A program made the position numbers and the translations under genes. This document shows, one piece after another, positions 45,718-54,455 of a DNA stretch of 64,000 bases; the first letter of the stretch is position 1; the number at the start of each line of letters is the position of its first letter. The stretch lies in contig CAWCVZ010000004.1 of assembly GCA_963798865.1 (NCBI GenBank), positions 1,488,001-1,552,000 on the forward strand. Direction: 5' to 3'. A model generated the notes under the pieces. That model saw nothing but the letters and a program-made list of their open reading frames with translations, was not told the DNA's origin and did not search any database. This stretch comes from RBG-16-34-14 sp963798865 (GTDB taxonomy: Bacteria > Bacteroidota > Ignavibacteria > Ignavibacteriales > Ignavibacteriaceae).

Positions 45718-47073
45718 TCAATTTTCCTTTTTCCTTAAGCAATAAAGATTCGTTTGGGTAGCTACGTAAATTTCTTCTTCAGGAGTGATTAAAGGAGATG
45801 TGTATAATTCTCCTGATTCAAACTTAAAAATAAAATTTCTTTTACCTGTGTTATCTATTGCGGTAAGTAAATCTCCTTCAGAAGTTAGTAAGTAGTTATT
45901 GGTTGATACTGATGCACCGGGAGACGAGCCCGCCAGATAAATATGCCACTGAATTTTTCCTTTAGTGTCAGCTGATATCAATCTGTTATTTGATAATATG
46001 CACACATTATTATCATAACCTAAGATGGGAGGATAAAATTCAGAAACTTTATCATCAAGAGGAAGTTTGGTTTCAGCAACAAGCCCGCCCTCCTGATTTA
46101 TTATAAACAAACTATAGTTAGAAGAATTATCATCATTTGTAACCTTTGCAATCATATAAACGTTAAAATTTTCATCAAGGCTAATTTCTTCCGGAATAAA
46201 TTCTCCATGAAATATTTTTTCTACATTTAGTTTTTCATCAATAACAGAAATATAATTATCAGAAGCTGCAGCTATCTTTCCATTTGATAAAGCAACTTTA
46301 ATATTTTTAGCTTTCAGAATTAAATTTTCAACCTGCTGTGCAGAATTAAGAATCTTATCTGAATCAATTAATGATTTATCACCAACATTTATTATTTCAA
46401 AAATAGTAATCTCCGGGTCCTTGGGTGGTGCCTTGTGAGTCATAGTTGGAATTTCATATCCTGCACAGAGAAATTTATTACCATCATACCACACAACATT
46501 CCTATCATATCCTTTCCCAAAGTAAGGATAAACCAGAAACTCAATTCGTCCCGAATTTAAATTATTTGCCTGGAGAAATCCGCTAAACTCATTCTGGAAA
46601 AATATTTTGTTATTTATATCAATACTTAAATTTCCATAGGATTTTGCTGATGAAGAAATCTGATTTCCTTTTGTATCAAAAATCTGCCAGCCGGATTCAT
46701 TTTGAACAATAATACGTTCATCTGCATATAGTAAAAACCATGGATACAAACCCGGCTCCAAAGCTGCCTGCCATTTTATCTCCCATATTTTATTTGGTTT
46801 GAATTCTGATAATAATCGGGAATTCTTTGCCGAATTTAAATATCGAAAGAAATAACCGCCTGAGTAGGGTTCGGGTGAAGATTTTGAAATTTCAAAACCC
46901 TCAACAGTTTTTATTTCAACCAGGGAGATATCAATTTCTATAGGTTTATTTATATTGTTTCGAAAAAATTCAGGCATAGATTTATCAGGTTCTTTTTTTT
47001 GAGGAATAATACAAACGGATATAAACCAAATAAAACAAATTACTCTAAGGAATGAATTTGAAAATTTCCACAT
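45718..47073 (-). CDS. Secreted PQQ-like beta-propeller, candidate immunity protein
   Basis: 451 residues with a clear signal peptide (1-25, FLRVICFIWFISVCIIPQ). The rest is made of propeller-type repeats (IFDTKGNQISSSAKSYGNLSID, ISADTKGKIQWHIYLAG, LTAIDNTGKRNFIFKFESG, EEEIYVATQTNLYCL). It starts within the last 29 bases of the metallopeptidase gene, an overlap typical of effector-immunity pairs. Since the effector has an OmpA-like domain and a metallopeptidase expected to act in the periplasm, an exported partner could block it there. The pairing is inferred from order, overlap and signal peptide, not from similarity to a known immunity protein. Confidence 0.55.
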   Translation of the reverse strand: MWKFSNSFLRVICFIWFISVCIIPQKKEPDKSMPEFFRNNINKPIEIDISLVEIKTVEGFEISKSSPEPYSGGYFFRYLNSAKNSRLLSEFKPNKIWEIKWQAALEPGLYPWFLLYADERIIVQNESGWQIFDTKGNQISSSAKSYGNLSIDINNKIFFQNEFSGFLQANNLNSGRIEFLVYPYFGKGYDRNVVWYDGNKFLCAGYEIPTMTHKAPPKDPEITIFEIINVGDKSLIDSDKILNSAQQVENLILKAKNIKVALSNGKIAAASDNYISVIDEKLNVEKIFHGEFIPEEISLDENFNVYMIAKVTNDDNSSNYSLFIINQEGGLVAETKLPLDDKVSEFYPPILGYDNNVCILSNNRLISADTKGKIQWHIYLAGSSPGASVSTNNYLLTSEGDLLTAIDNTGKRNFIFKFESGELYTSPLITPEEEIYVATQTNLYCLRKKEN

Positions 47074-50000
47074 TGGGTAAAAGTTTATTTACAATGGGCA
47101 GATAGCTTGAAGGATTATCTTCGGTTCCTGTTGTTAATCCAACCATGTTTGCAAAAAAATTAGTGAAGATATGAGGAACGTTTATTGGAAAAAAAAGTTT
47201 ATGCTTGTTTGAAAATATTCCGATGTCCCATTCCGCCTGTCCACCTTCTTTTATTTTTATTTTTATATGTTCATCATTATCATCAGGATCTGTAGCTGAA
47301 TAATCATCAGCAAAATATCTCGTTTGAAAATGTAACAAGCAGTTCTGGTATAAAGAACCGGTTTTACTTTTGATACCGAATCTAAAATTAAACTTCTTAT
47401 ATATCCGGGAGTTGATATTATTTAAAAAATTATGAATTGTATTTACATTATCAGTGGGAAAATCAAATTTCATTTTAATAAGCACAATAAAAATTCCATC
47501 ATAAACACCCGGTTTGTTTGTGAAAGCCGGAATAACTTTAACCGTATAATCCTCTTTACCAAGCGGGTTTAGAAACAAACTGAATTTACCGTGATTTCCA
47601 AGTTCAACATCAACATCTCTTTTATCATCCCAGCCTGCAAAGTTTCTTTTAGGAGCACTACTAAGATGAGGCAAAACAAATTCATTATTATTGTGCTTAA
47701 TCTTATAATCAAAATTTTTTGAATCGAGTTCTCTATATACTTCAGCAAGATGCCAGGAATGTCTTGCTCTCACTTCTTTATTTCTTCTCATCATCGCTTC
47801 AGCATCTAAAGCAAAAGGTGAACCCGGAGAGTAATAATCAAAACCATCTAACCAGGTAGCCAGCGGGAATGAGGTTGGTGTGGTTTGTTCAATGTATTCA
47901 TCAACAAGGCTGCCCCCATGTCCACACTCATGAGCAAAAGTAAAGAAACCGTTGGATTTTGGTTCATTATCAGTTTTATCAAGTACTCCTGTTCCATCCT
48001 TTGAGCGCATAAATGCTCTGATTTTTTTATTCGGATCTGTTGATTTATAAACACCCAGTTCAAAATGTGATTTCTCACGGGGAAACTTTTGCGAATACCA
48101 GATAACCTTTGATTTAAACTTAAGCTTGGATGTATCTGCGGAAATGATTTCAGCTGAACCGGGATTAAAAGTTTGGGGAGAACTCCCTCCTTTTTTATCC
48201 GGACCATTCCAGCGTTTCAGAAAATTCATTATCGCTGTTTCGATCCATTCTTTCTGATCATTTGCAGGAATATTATGTGGTTCTGAATCATCAGGTTTAT
48301 TTGAGTTTTTATTAAAATTAAAAAACAAACGCAGATAAACAATACAGGCACCAATCTCAGTTTCGCCATCACTATCAATATCCGAACATCTTAGCCTTAC
48401 AATATCAAATCTTCCAATATGACTAAAAATTTCATGTTCCTGTTCGAAAAAAGGTTGAATGTCACAGAAAGCGCTTTTTCTTGCCTGAGGTGTTCGCGGT
48501 CTGTTGTTGTCAGGCGGAACAAAGCCGCCTGATGAACTGAACACATTGAAAATTCTAACACCTGCTCTTGCACCTACAACATCACCTTTTCCTTCAACAG
48601 TTCTTTTATCGAAGATATCAAAAACATTTCCCTGAGTTATTGCAAGCCGTGTCCAGTCAGGATAGTCTGAAATATAGTTTCTGTCTTTTTCATCTTTGGG
48701 AAGCTGAGTAAAGAATCCAAGGTTATTTCCAGTAAATGTATTTGGAATTGTACCTCCAATAAATGCTCTGCCATCGGGTTTATAGAGACCTTCTGATGAA
48801 AGATCATTCTTCTGCGGACCCTTATTTGAGAAAGTGTTACAGAAAAGAGCAATTCTGTTTTCAATTTCGTTATTGGGTTTCCAATTTATCGGATTTAAAT
48901 CTTTATCAGTAAGAATAATATCATCAAGGCTGATAATTAAGGGTTTTTCGTTTGTTGTTTTTTCAGCGACAAGATTTTCAAACTTTCCTACTTTTGCTGC
49001 TGGTTGATCTTTTCCCCCGGATAATTGTGTAAAATATTTTGTGGATTTCCAGAGTTTAGACAAATCATAAAACTGTAGTCTTTTCCCTTCGGCTTTATTA
49101 AAATCCCGGTCAGTATTCTGTCCTTCATTTAATCCGGGATCCGGTGAGTCAGGAGGATTTTTAGAGACATACTTTCTTGAAAAGCTATCAGAACTACCTG
49201 TGGTTTCAATAAAAGTATTTTCCGCACACCTGAATCTTACAAAAGTATTTGAATCGGGTTTAGCCGGATTATTTATTATCCAGGGTAAACACTGGCACCC
49301 TTCATCAGCAGTTAACCAATTACTCCGGACAATTGTTGAATTGTCTGCTGCAGAACCAAAACCTTCCAAAACAATAGGAAGAAGACTGATTTTTTCTTTT
49401 ATCTGCCTGTCAAAATATAAAAATTTAAGATATTGCCAGTGTGGATCTAATTTCATACTTATTGGTGATGCTTCCGAACCGATGTTTTCAACACTTAAAT
49501 CATCAAGATTCTCAAACTCTTTATCTGAATTATTAAAGTTTGAAACGGAAGGAGATAGCTCCCAATCGGAATTTTTAAGATTATATTCTAAAGGTAGAAT
49601 AAAAACCTTAAAATGATTTTTTATTTTATCCTTAATCCCGGATTCGGGAACAAGTTCATCATTTAAAGAATCATCTTCCGGCGAAGCAATGTAATTTGTT
49701 TCAGAAAATTTAAATTCAATTGTGAAAGATTTTTTTTCACGAAGAACCTGTAGAAATACCTGCCCGTTGTCTTTTGTAATTGTTTGTCCTTCCGTGGTGC
49801 CATCACCGAATTTTAGTATAAAAGGAAAATCTTTTGGAAATGCTCTTTCCGTTCCCTCCGGTGTTTTATAAATAAATTTAAGATGTACTCTTACCGCAAC
49901 TCCGCTCGGCAAAGGAAGAGGAAGAACTTCAACAGGAACAGGTTTATAAACTCTTTCTGTATTAAAAAGATCGCATAGTTTATGTTTGCAAACCAATTTT

Positions 50001-50890
50001 GCCGGATGACATTTTAATTCAGGTTCTTCAGTATCATCAAAAAATAAAATTTCAACTCGTCTGTCTACTGGATTTGCTTCCTCGGTTGTGCTTCCGCTTT
50101 TAGGGAAATTCTCTCCGCAGCCAACTACAGGGGCAGGTTTACCGGGTCCCTTATCAATAAATTTTAGCTTAGATTGAATTTCAATTAATCCATCTTCTTT
50201 AATTCCCATTACAATTAATAATTCCAGCTCATACATATCAAAGAAAGCACCCCAGGTTTCTTTTCCCATTTTTCCATCTTCATCTATCATGGCAAAGGTT
50301 CGAACAAATTTATCGTTATGTTTTTTTAAATCAACAAAATCTTTATTATACCATATCTGGAAATTCTCAATCGCAGTTTTTGTTTCAGCATTCATTTCAT
50401 TCGTAATCGGGCCTGGATCACAATCGTACTGAAAATTAAACGATATCCATTTGAGAATCTGCTGGACATCTTCTACCTGGTTTTCTGCAAGAGATGAATC
50501 CACCCATTTGCTTCTATTTCCCTTAAGCATGAAGAAAACATTTTCTGCCCTTTGCTGAGATAAACTCAGATTGTAAAACTCGGTACCTTTTTTATCGGTA
50601 TGACCCGTTACCAAAATCTTCTGCTGAAAGTCTTTACTCTCCGAATGTTTATAACAAGTATAAATAACCGCGAGACCAGTAATACGGTTCTGTTCATCAG
50701 TTCCCGGTTTAGGAGCATCGGGTCCATAATCCGGCAGCATAACAGCACTATCAAAATGAAAGTTAATATCTTCCATTTCGATAATATTGAATTCAAAAGT
50801 TCCTTTAACTTTTATTGAGTGTTTTCTGCCGGTAAGAAGGTTTCCAATCTTATCAGTCTTGCGGGAATCTATTGTTAATTCTTCTGGCAT
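47045..50890 (-). CDS. OmpA-domain M64-like metallopeptidase, candidate T6SS effector
   Basis: 1281 residues, no signal peptide, so any export must be by another route. N-terminal OmpA-type peptidoglycan-binding region (about 40-280) with VTGHTDKKGTEFYNLSLSQQR, interrupted by a peptidoglycan-binding-like insert (QVEDVQQILKWISFNF, GKMGKETWGAFF), and closing with NPVDRRVEILFF. A transthyretin/Ig-like segment follows (about 290-400), then a large unclassified middle. Zinc motif HECGHGGSLVDEY near residue 985 fits the M64 pattern HExGHxxxxLxDEY, with RRNKEVRARHSWHLAEVYRE downstream. It lies right after vgrG and PAAR. The best reading is a periplasm-targeted protease effector. Its size and fusion are unusual. 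Confidence 0.65.
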   Translation of the reverse strand: MPEELTIDSRKTDKIGNLLTGRKHSIKVKGTFEFNIIEMEDINFHFDSAVMLPDYGPDAPKPGTDEQNRITGLAVIYTCYKHSESKDFQQKILVTGHTDKKGTEFYNLSLSQQRAENVFFMLKGNRSKWVDSSLAENQVEDVQQILKWISFNFQYDCDPGPITNEMNAETKTAIENFQIWYNKDFVDLKKHNDKFVRTFAMIDEDGKMGKETWGAFFDMYELELLIVMGIKEDGLIEIQSKLKFIDKGPGKPAPVVGCGENFPKSGSTTEEANPVDRRVEILFFDDTEEPELKCHPAKLVCKHKLCDLFNTERVYKPVPVEVLPLPLPSGVAVRVHLKFIYKTPEGTERAFPKDFPFILKFGDGTTEGQTITKDNGQVFLQVLREKKSFTIEFKFSETNYIASPEDDSLNDELVPESGIKDKIKNHFKVFILPLEYNLKNSDWELSPSVSNFNNSDKEFENLDDLSVENIGSEASPISMKLDPHWQYLKFLYFDRQIKEKISLLPIVLEGFGSAADNSTIVRSNWLTADEGCQCLPWIINNPAKPDSNTFVRFRCAENTFIETTGSSDSFSRKYVSKNPPDSPDPGLNEGQNTDRDFNKAEGKRLQFYDLSKLWKSTKYFTQLSGGKDQPAAKVGKFENLVAEKTTNEKPLIISLDDIILTDKDLNPINWKPNNEIENRIALFCNTFSNKGPQKNDLSSEGLYKPDGRAFIGGTIPNTFTGNNLGFFTQLPKDEKDRNYISDYPDWTRLAITQGNVFDIFDKRTVEGKGDVVGARAGVRIFNVFSSSGGFVPPDNNRPRTPQARKSAFCDIQPFFEQEHEIFSHIGRFDIVRLRCSDIDSDGETEIGACIVYLRLFFNFNKNSNKPDDSEPHNIPANDQKEWIETAIMNFLKRWNGPDKKGGSSPQTFNPGSAEIISADTSKLKFKSKVIWYSQKFPREKSHFELGVYKSTDPNKKIRAFMRSKDGTGVLDKTDNEPKSNGFFTFAHECGHGGSLVDEYIEQTTPTSFPLATWLDGFDYYSPGSPFALDAEAMMRRNKEVRARHSWHLAEVYRELDSKNFDYKIKHNNNEFVLPHLSSAPKRNFAGWDDKRDVDVELGNHGKFSLFLNPLGKEDYTVKVIPAFTNKPGVYDGIFIVLIKMKFDFPTDNVNTIHNFLNNINSRIYKKFNFRFGIKSKTGSLYQNCLLHFQTRYFADDYSATDPDDNDEHIKIKIKEGGQAEWDIGIFSNKHKLFFPINVPHIFTNFFANMVGLTTGTEDNPSSYLPIVNKLLPNVEIFKFIP

Positions 50891-50917
50891 AGATAAATAA
50901 TTAAGCTAATCTTTCTA

Positions 50918-52024
50918 TTATTTTTCTTTAAACTTCGGAAGGTTTGGAAATCTGACGCTGGAGATACCACCAGGAATTTTTTCTACCTTTGCATAACCAC
51001 TGCCATTTAGCTTCCCGGTTTTTACTTCACCGTTAGGAGCAAAGATTATATACTCTTCATTTGCAAGCGGATTATTCTCTTCATCTTTTAGTTCTATTTC
51101 CATGAAATCTTCAAAGTACAAAAATCCTGATCGGGTTTTTAAGGATGGTTTATACAAAACAATAAAATAATACTCGGGAGAGGAGAAACTTGCTTTGGGT
51201 TTCTTATCAGAATTAGAATTATCATCTGGACTTTCAGCAACTTCTCCATATTCCCATTCAGCTTTTGCTTTATTACCCTGGATTTTTTGTTCAAAAGCTT
51301 CAATCAATGCTTCCGGTCCAGAGATATCTCTTTTCCAAATCTGAAAGATTACCTTTTCGCCATCTTTTATTCCATCACTTTCAACAGTTAATTCTATTTT
51401 ATCTCCAACCTTAGCGGTTTCTTTAGACCATTTTGCATTATACAAACTTTGTATTTCAACTTTACTTTCTCCTTCAGGCAAAGCATCTCTTAATACTCTC
51501 CCATCATTACGCAGATTGCTTGTTGATTCTTTTTTCTCTGTATCAGTCAACTTATACTGAATTCCACTTATCGGGCTTCCCGCTTTATCAAGAAATTCAA
51601 ATTCAAGCCAATGTTTTTCTTTAGTTGTTGACTCTACATTATCAGTCAAGGCTTGTTTTGCACTGGTTGTAGCAGAACCAGCCCCGCTCGAACCAGCGCC
51701 TCCTCCACCGCCTCCTCCACCTCCAGAACCAATGAGTACTGTAGGACAACCCATTAAAATTGTAGAAGGTGGTCCAACACAGGTAGCCATATCGCCCATG
51801 CATGCGGCAGGCATACCTCCGATAAAAACTGTAGGAACTCCTGGTCCTGTTATGGGACCGCCGACATGTGGTATTGGAGGTACACCAGGTGTAAGCATCG
51901 GACACACATGCATATCTGTAAGTCTTGCGGCCGGCATCCCTCCAATTAAAACAGTTGGAAAACCCGTAACTATTACTCCACCATGGGCGGTTGGATCGCC
52001 TATTCTTGCAGCCGGTTTACCCAT
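50918..52024 (-). CDS. PAAR-repeat spike tip protein with Ig/transthyretin-like extension
   Basis: 368 residues. The PAAR domain (1-103) opens with KPAARIGDPTAHGG and has the repeated GGMPAARLTDMHVCP and GGMPAACMGDMATCV motifs, which fold as the cone capping VgrG. A poly-Gly linker (nine Gly in a row near 105-113) follows, then a transthyretin-like domain (about 138-195), an Ig-like domain (about 195-305), and a terminal module (IELKDEENNPLANEEYI) shared with the protein at 44868-45713. No toxin motif is visible, so the extension probably docks cargo rather than kills. It starts 38 bases after the corrected end of vgrG. Confidence 0.9.
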   Translation of the reverse strand: MGKPAARIGDPTAHGGVIVTGFPTVLIGGMPAARLTDMHVCPMLTPGVPPIPHVGGPITGPGVPTVFIGGMPAACMGDMATCVGPPSTILMGCPTVLIGSGGGGGGGGGAGSSGAGSATTSAKQALTDNVESTTKEKHWLEFEFLDKAGSPISGIQYKLTDTEKKESTSNLRNDGRVLRDALPEGESKVEIQSLYNAKWSKETAKVGDKIELTVESDGIKDGEKVIFQIWKRDISGPEALIEAFEQKIQGNKAKAEWEYGEVAESPDDNSNSDKKPKASFSSPEYYFIVLYKPSLKTRSGFLYFEDFMEIELKDEENNPLANEEYIIFAPNGEVKTGKLNGSGYAKVEKIPGGISSVRFPNLPKFKEK

Positions 52025-52061
52025 TAAATTCCTGCGTACATTTTAGTTAGTATCCTTTTCA

Positions 52062-54375
52062 TTAGTTAATCATAACCATAGCACCTTTAACACTCGCCAT
52101 TGTACCACCCTGAACATCTGCAGTCATTCCTCCTTCTAATTTTGCCGTCATCCCGCCTTTTAATTCAACATTCATCCCGCCTTCTACTTTCACATTCATA
52201 TCACCATTTACTTCCACGTTCATACCCTTTAATTTTAAATCTGCCTGTGCTTCCTGAGTAATTTTTGATGAAGCTTTTAATTCGAAATCTTTGCTTGCCT
52301 TAATAATGAAATCTTTAGTTTTACACAGAGTCTCAACTTCAGATTCAACAATAATTTTTTTGTTTTATTTTACAATCCATCATTGCCTCAACAGTTACAT
52401 TGTTACCTTTTTGCTTAAAATCCAAATCTGCTTCCTCGGTTATTTTTCCCGATTTCACTTTATAATCGCTAGTTGTATTCACAGTAAAATTCTTTGATTT
52501 AAATGAAATATCTGTTTCAGATTCAACTATTATTTTTTTCGATTTCATTTTTATTTCATTTAATGCAAGAATATCAATACTACCGTCTTTAGTTTCAATT
52601 ACAATCTTCTGGTTTGTTATATCTATAATAAAATTATTATTCCCCGGTTTATCCGACAACTGAATTTTTTCCTCCCCCGCTTTATCATTAATAATTATAT
52701 AGTGACCATTCTTACTCTTTATTTCAATCTTTGTGTTTTTATCATCCATTAAAACTGTGTGCCCCTCTTTGGTTTTAATTGTTATATTCTGATTCTTATC
52801 ATCCATCAAAACTTTATGCTTGTCTTTTGTAGTTACTTCAATTTTATCATCTTTATCATCAAATAAAATTTTATTTGCATCAGCAGTTGAAAGTGAGATT
52901 TGCGTTTCCTTTGATTTATCATCCATAATAAATTCATTACCTGAGGCAGTCCGTATAATATTTTGTGTTTTATTCTGGCTGGTAGTAGGCGAAGCATTTG
53001 AGGGGTTTGGAATAGTTCCCAAACCTATTGGTCTGTCAATATTTCCATCAAAACATGTCCAGACAAATTCTGTCCCAACCCGGTTTACAAGATGAGTCCC
53101 ATACCCTGAACCGGAATAATTTTGAGTTAGTCTTATAGGAAGAGTTGCTTCCCCATTTGTTTTATCACTTAAATCAAAAAACATTTTTGCTTTATATCTT
53201 CCGTGATCATCAATATAAATTTCATCTTCAGGTGAACCTCCTTCAATCCTGGCATTCATCACACCGCTTATTTTAGGAACAGGAGTTCTCCGTAAAGGAC
53301 GGAATTCAATATCTGCAGGAATCGCTTCAAAATTATTTTCAAATGTCGGCAGGATCGTTTTAGACTGTAGGAATAATCCAAAAAGATTTTGTTGAGTTCC
53401 TCTTAATTTAATTTCTGTCAAAATAAATTCACTGTTCCAGTCTTCACGGTAATGACCTTCCATTTTAAACTTAAACCCGGCTCTGAATAATCTGCAATCA
53501 CTTTTTCCAAAAAATCTTTTCTTTTGACTAACGAATTCCTGGTTTCTTGTTTTAGCAAGAAACTCACCATCCTTTTCATTTTCAAAATTATCACCAAAAT
53601 CATAATACAAACCTGGCATATTATCTTCTATCTGGCTTTGAACCATTAAATGTTTATCAGGATACATATAATTATAATCTTTAAGCTGAACCATTCCTGT
53701 TACAACTTTTTCTCTGCTCATTATTTCAGAAACAGATTCGTGTTCACCTAAAGGATCTTTATTAATATTATATCCTACCGAAGATTCCAGGGATGGCAGT
53801 TTTGTATTTGCGTCCGTAAAGACAACTGTTTCTTTATCCCCGCTATGATCGAAATAATAATAAATACCGTAATGCTCTAATCTCCGGTTTAAAAAATTAA
53901 AATCTGTTTCCCTGTATTGAACAATGTATTCCATTTTCGGGTAACTGTTTTTTAAATCAAACTTATAATCCTGTCCTGAAAGCCCAATATCATTAAGTAC
54001 ATCTTCAACAACTTCCTTAATATCCATATCCTGGTATATTTCATTCTGGTAAACCAGGTTCAATCTCCAGAGCCTGGGGACTAAAACAACGCGGTAAAAA
54101 ACATAATCTACGGTTCTGCTGAACTGTTCAAAATCTGAAATAATGCCATGAATTTTTATTGGATTTTCATCCCCGCGGTTGAAAACAAATGAAGCAGACT
54201 TGTTTAGTATTTTGGATGAATCAATTGAAGGGTTAGTCGAAATTAATTCAATTCTATACTCAAAAAGATCTGATATTTTTTCTTCAGCTTCGAAAGAAAC
54301 AACATTAATATTCTCATCTTCAAGCTCAGCAAAATGCAATTCATAATAGGGCTTATTGAATTGATAAGTTACCAT
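52062..54375 (-). CDS. vgrG: VgrG/TssI spike protein (frameshift near C-terminus)
   Basis: gp27-like base (1-380, FNKPYYELHFAELEDENINVV, IVQYRETDFNFLNRRLEHYGIYYYF), gp5-like OB fold (about 390-480, DDHGRYKAKMFFDL), then a long repetitive beta-helix needle (KILFDDKDDKIEVTTKDKH, KVLMDDKNQNITIKTKEGH). The frame ends at 52345 but the next frame continues, in register, with KIIVESEVETLCKTKDFIIK, ASSKITQEAQADLKL and a row of MNVKVEGG/MTAKLEGG-type repeats to a stop at 52062. One extra base in the A7 run (T at 52355-52361) explains the break; corrected length is 770. It should form the T6SS spike and carry the PAAR tip. Confidence 0.92.
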
Positions 54376-54416
54376 CTAAAACCTCGTTTAAATAAAATTG
54401 AAAGGTTACAAAATCA

Positions 54417-54445
54417 GATTGAAGGACCTGATAAATTCTTCAATC
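54417..54445 (-). terminator. Weak hairpin between clpV and vgrG
   Basis: An 8-bp perfect stem (54417-54424 with 54438-54445, loop of 13) lies 11 bases after the clpV stop, followed by a short U-rich stretch. It may partly separate the sheath-recycling ATPase gene from the spike and effector genes. Confidence 0.35.
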
Positions 54446-54455
54446 CTATTTTTAT

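Noticed and set aside
50918..52024. PrePAAR motif (AARxxDxxxH at residues 5-14) marking a membrane-helix effector
   Set aside because: The motif is part of the ordinary PAAR repeat here, and no transmembrane helix follows.
1..54375. Treating the interrupted genes as pseudogenes or programmed frameshifts
   Set aside because: All breaks are single-base, mostly in short homopolymers, domains continue in register across each, and no slippery-site plus pseudoknot pattern is shared.
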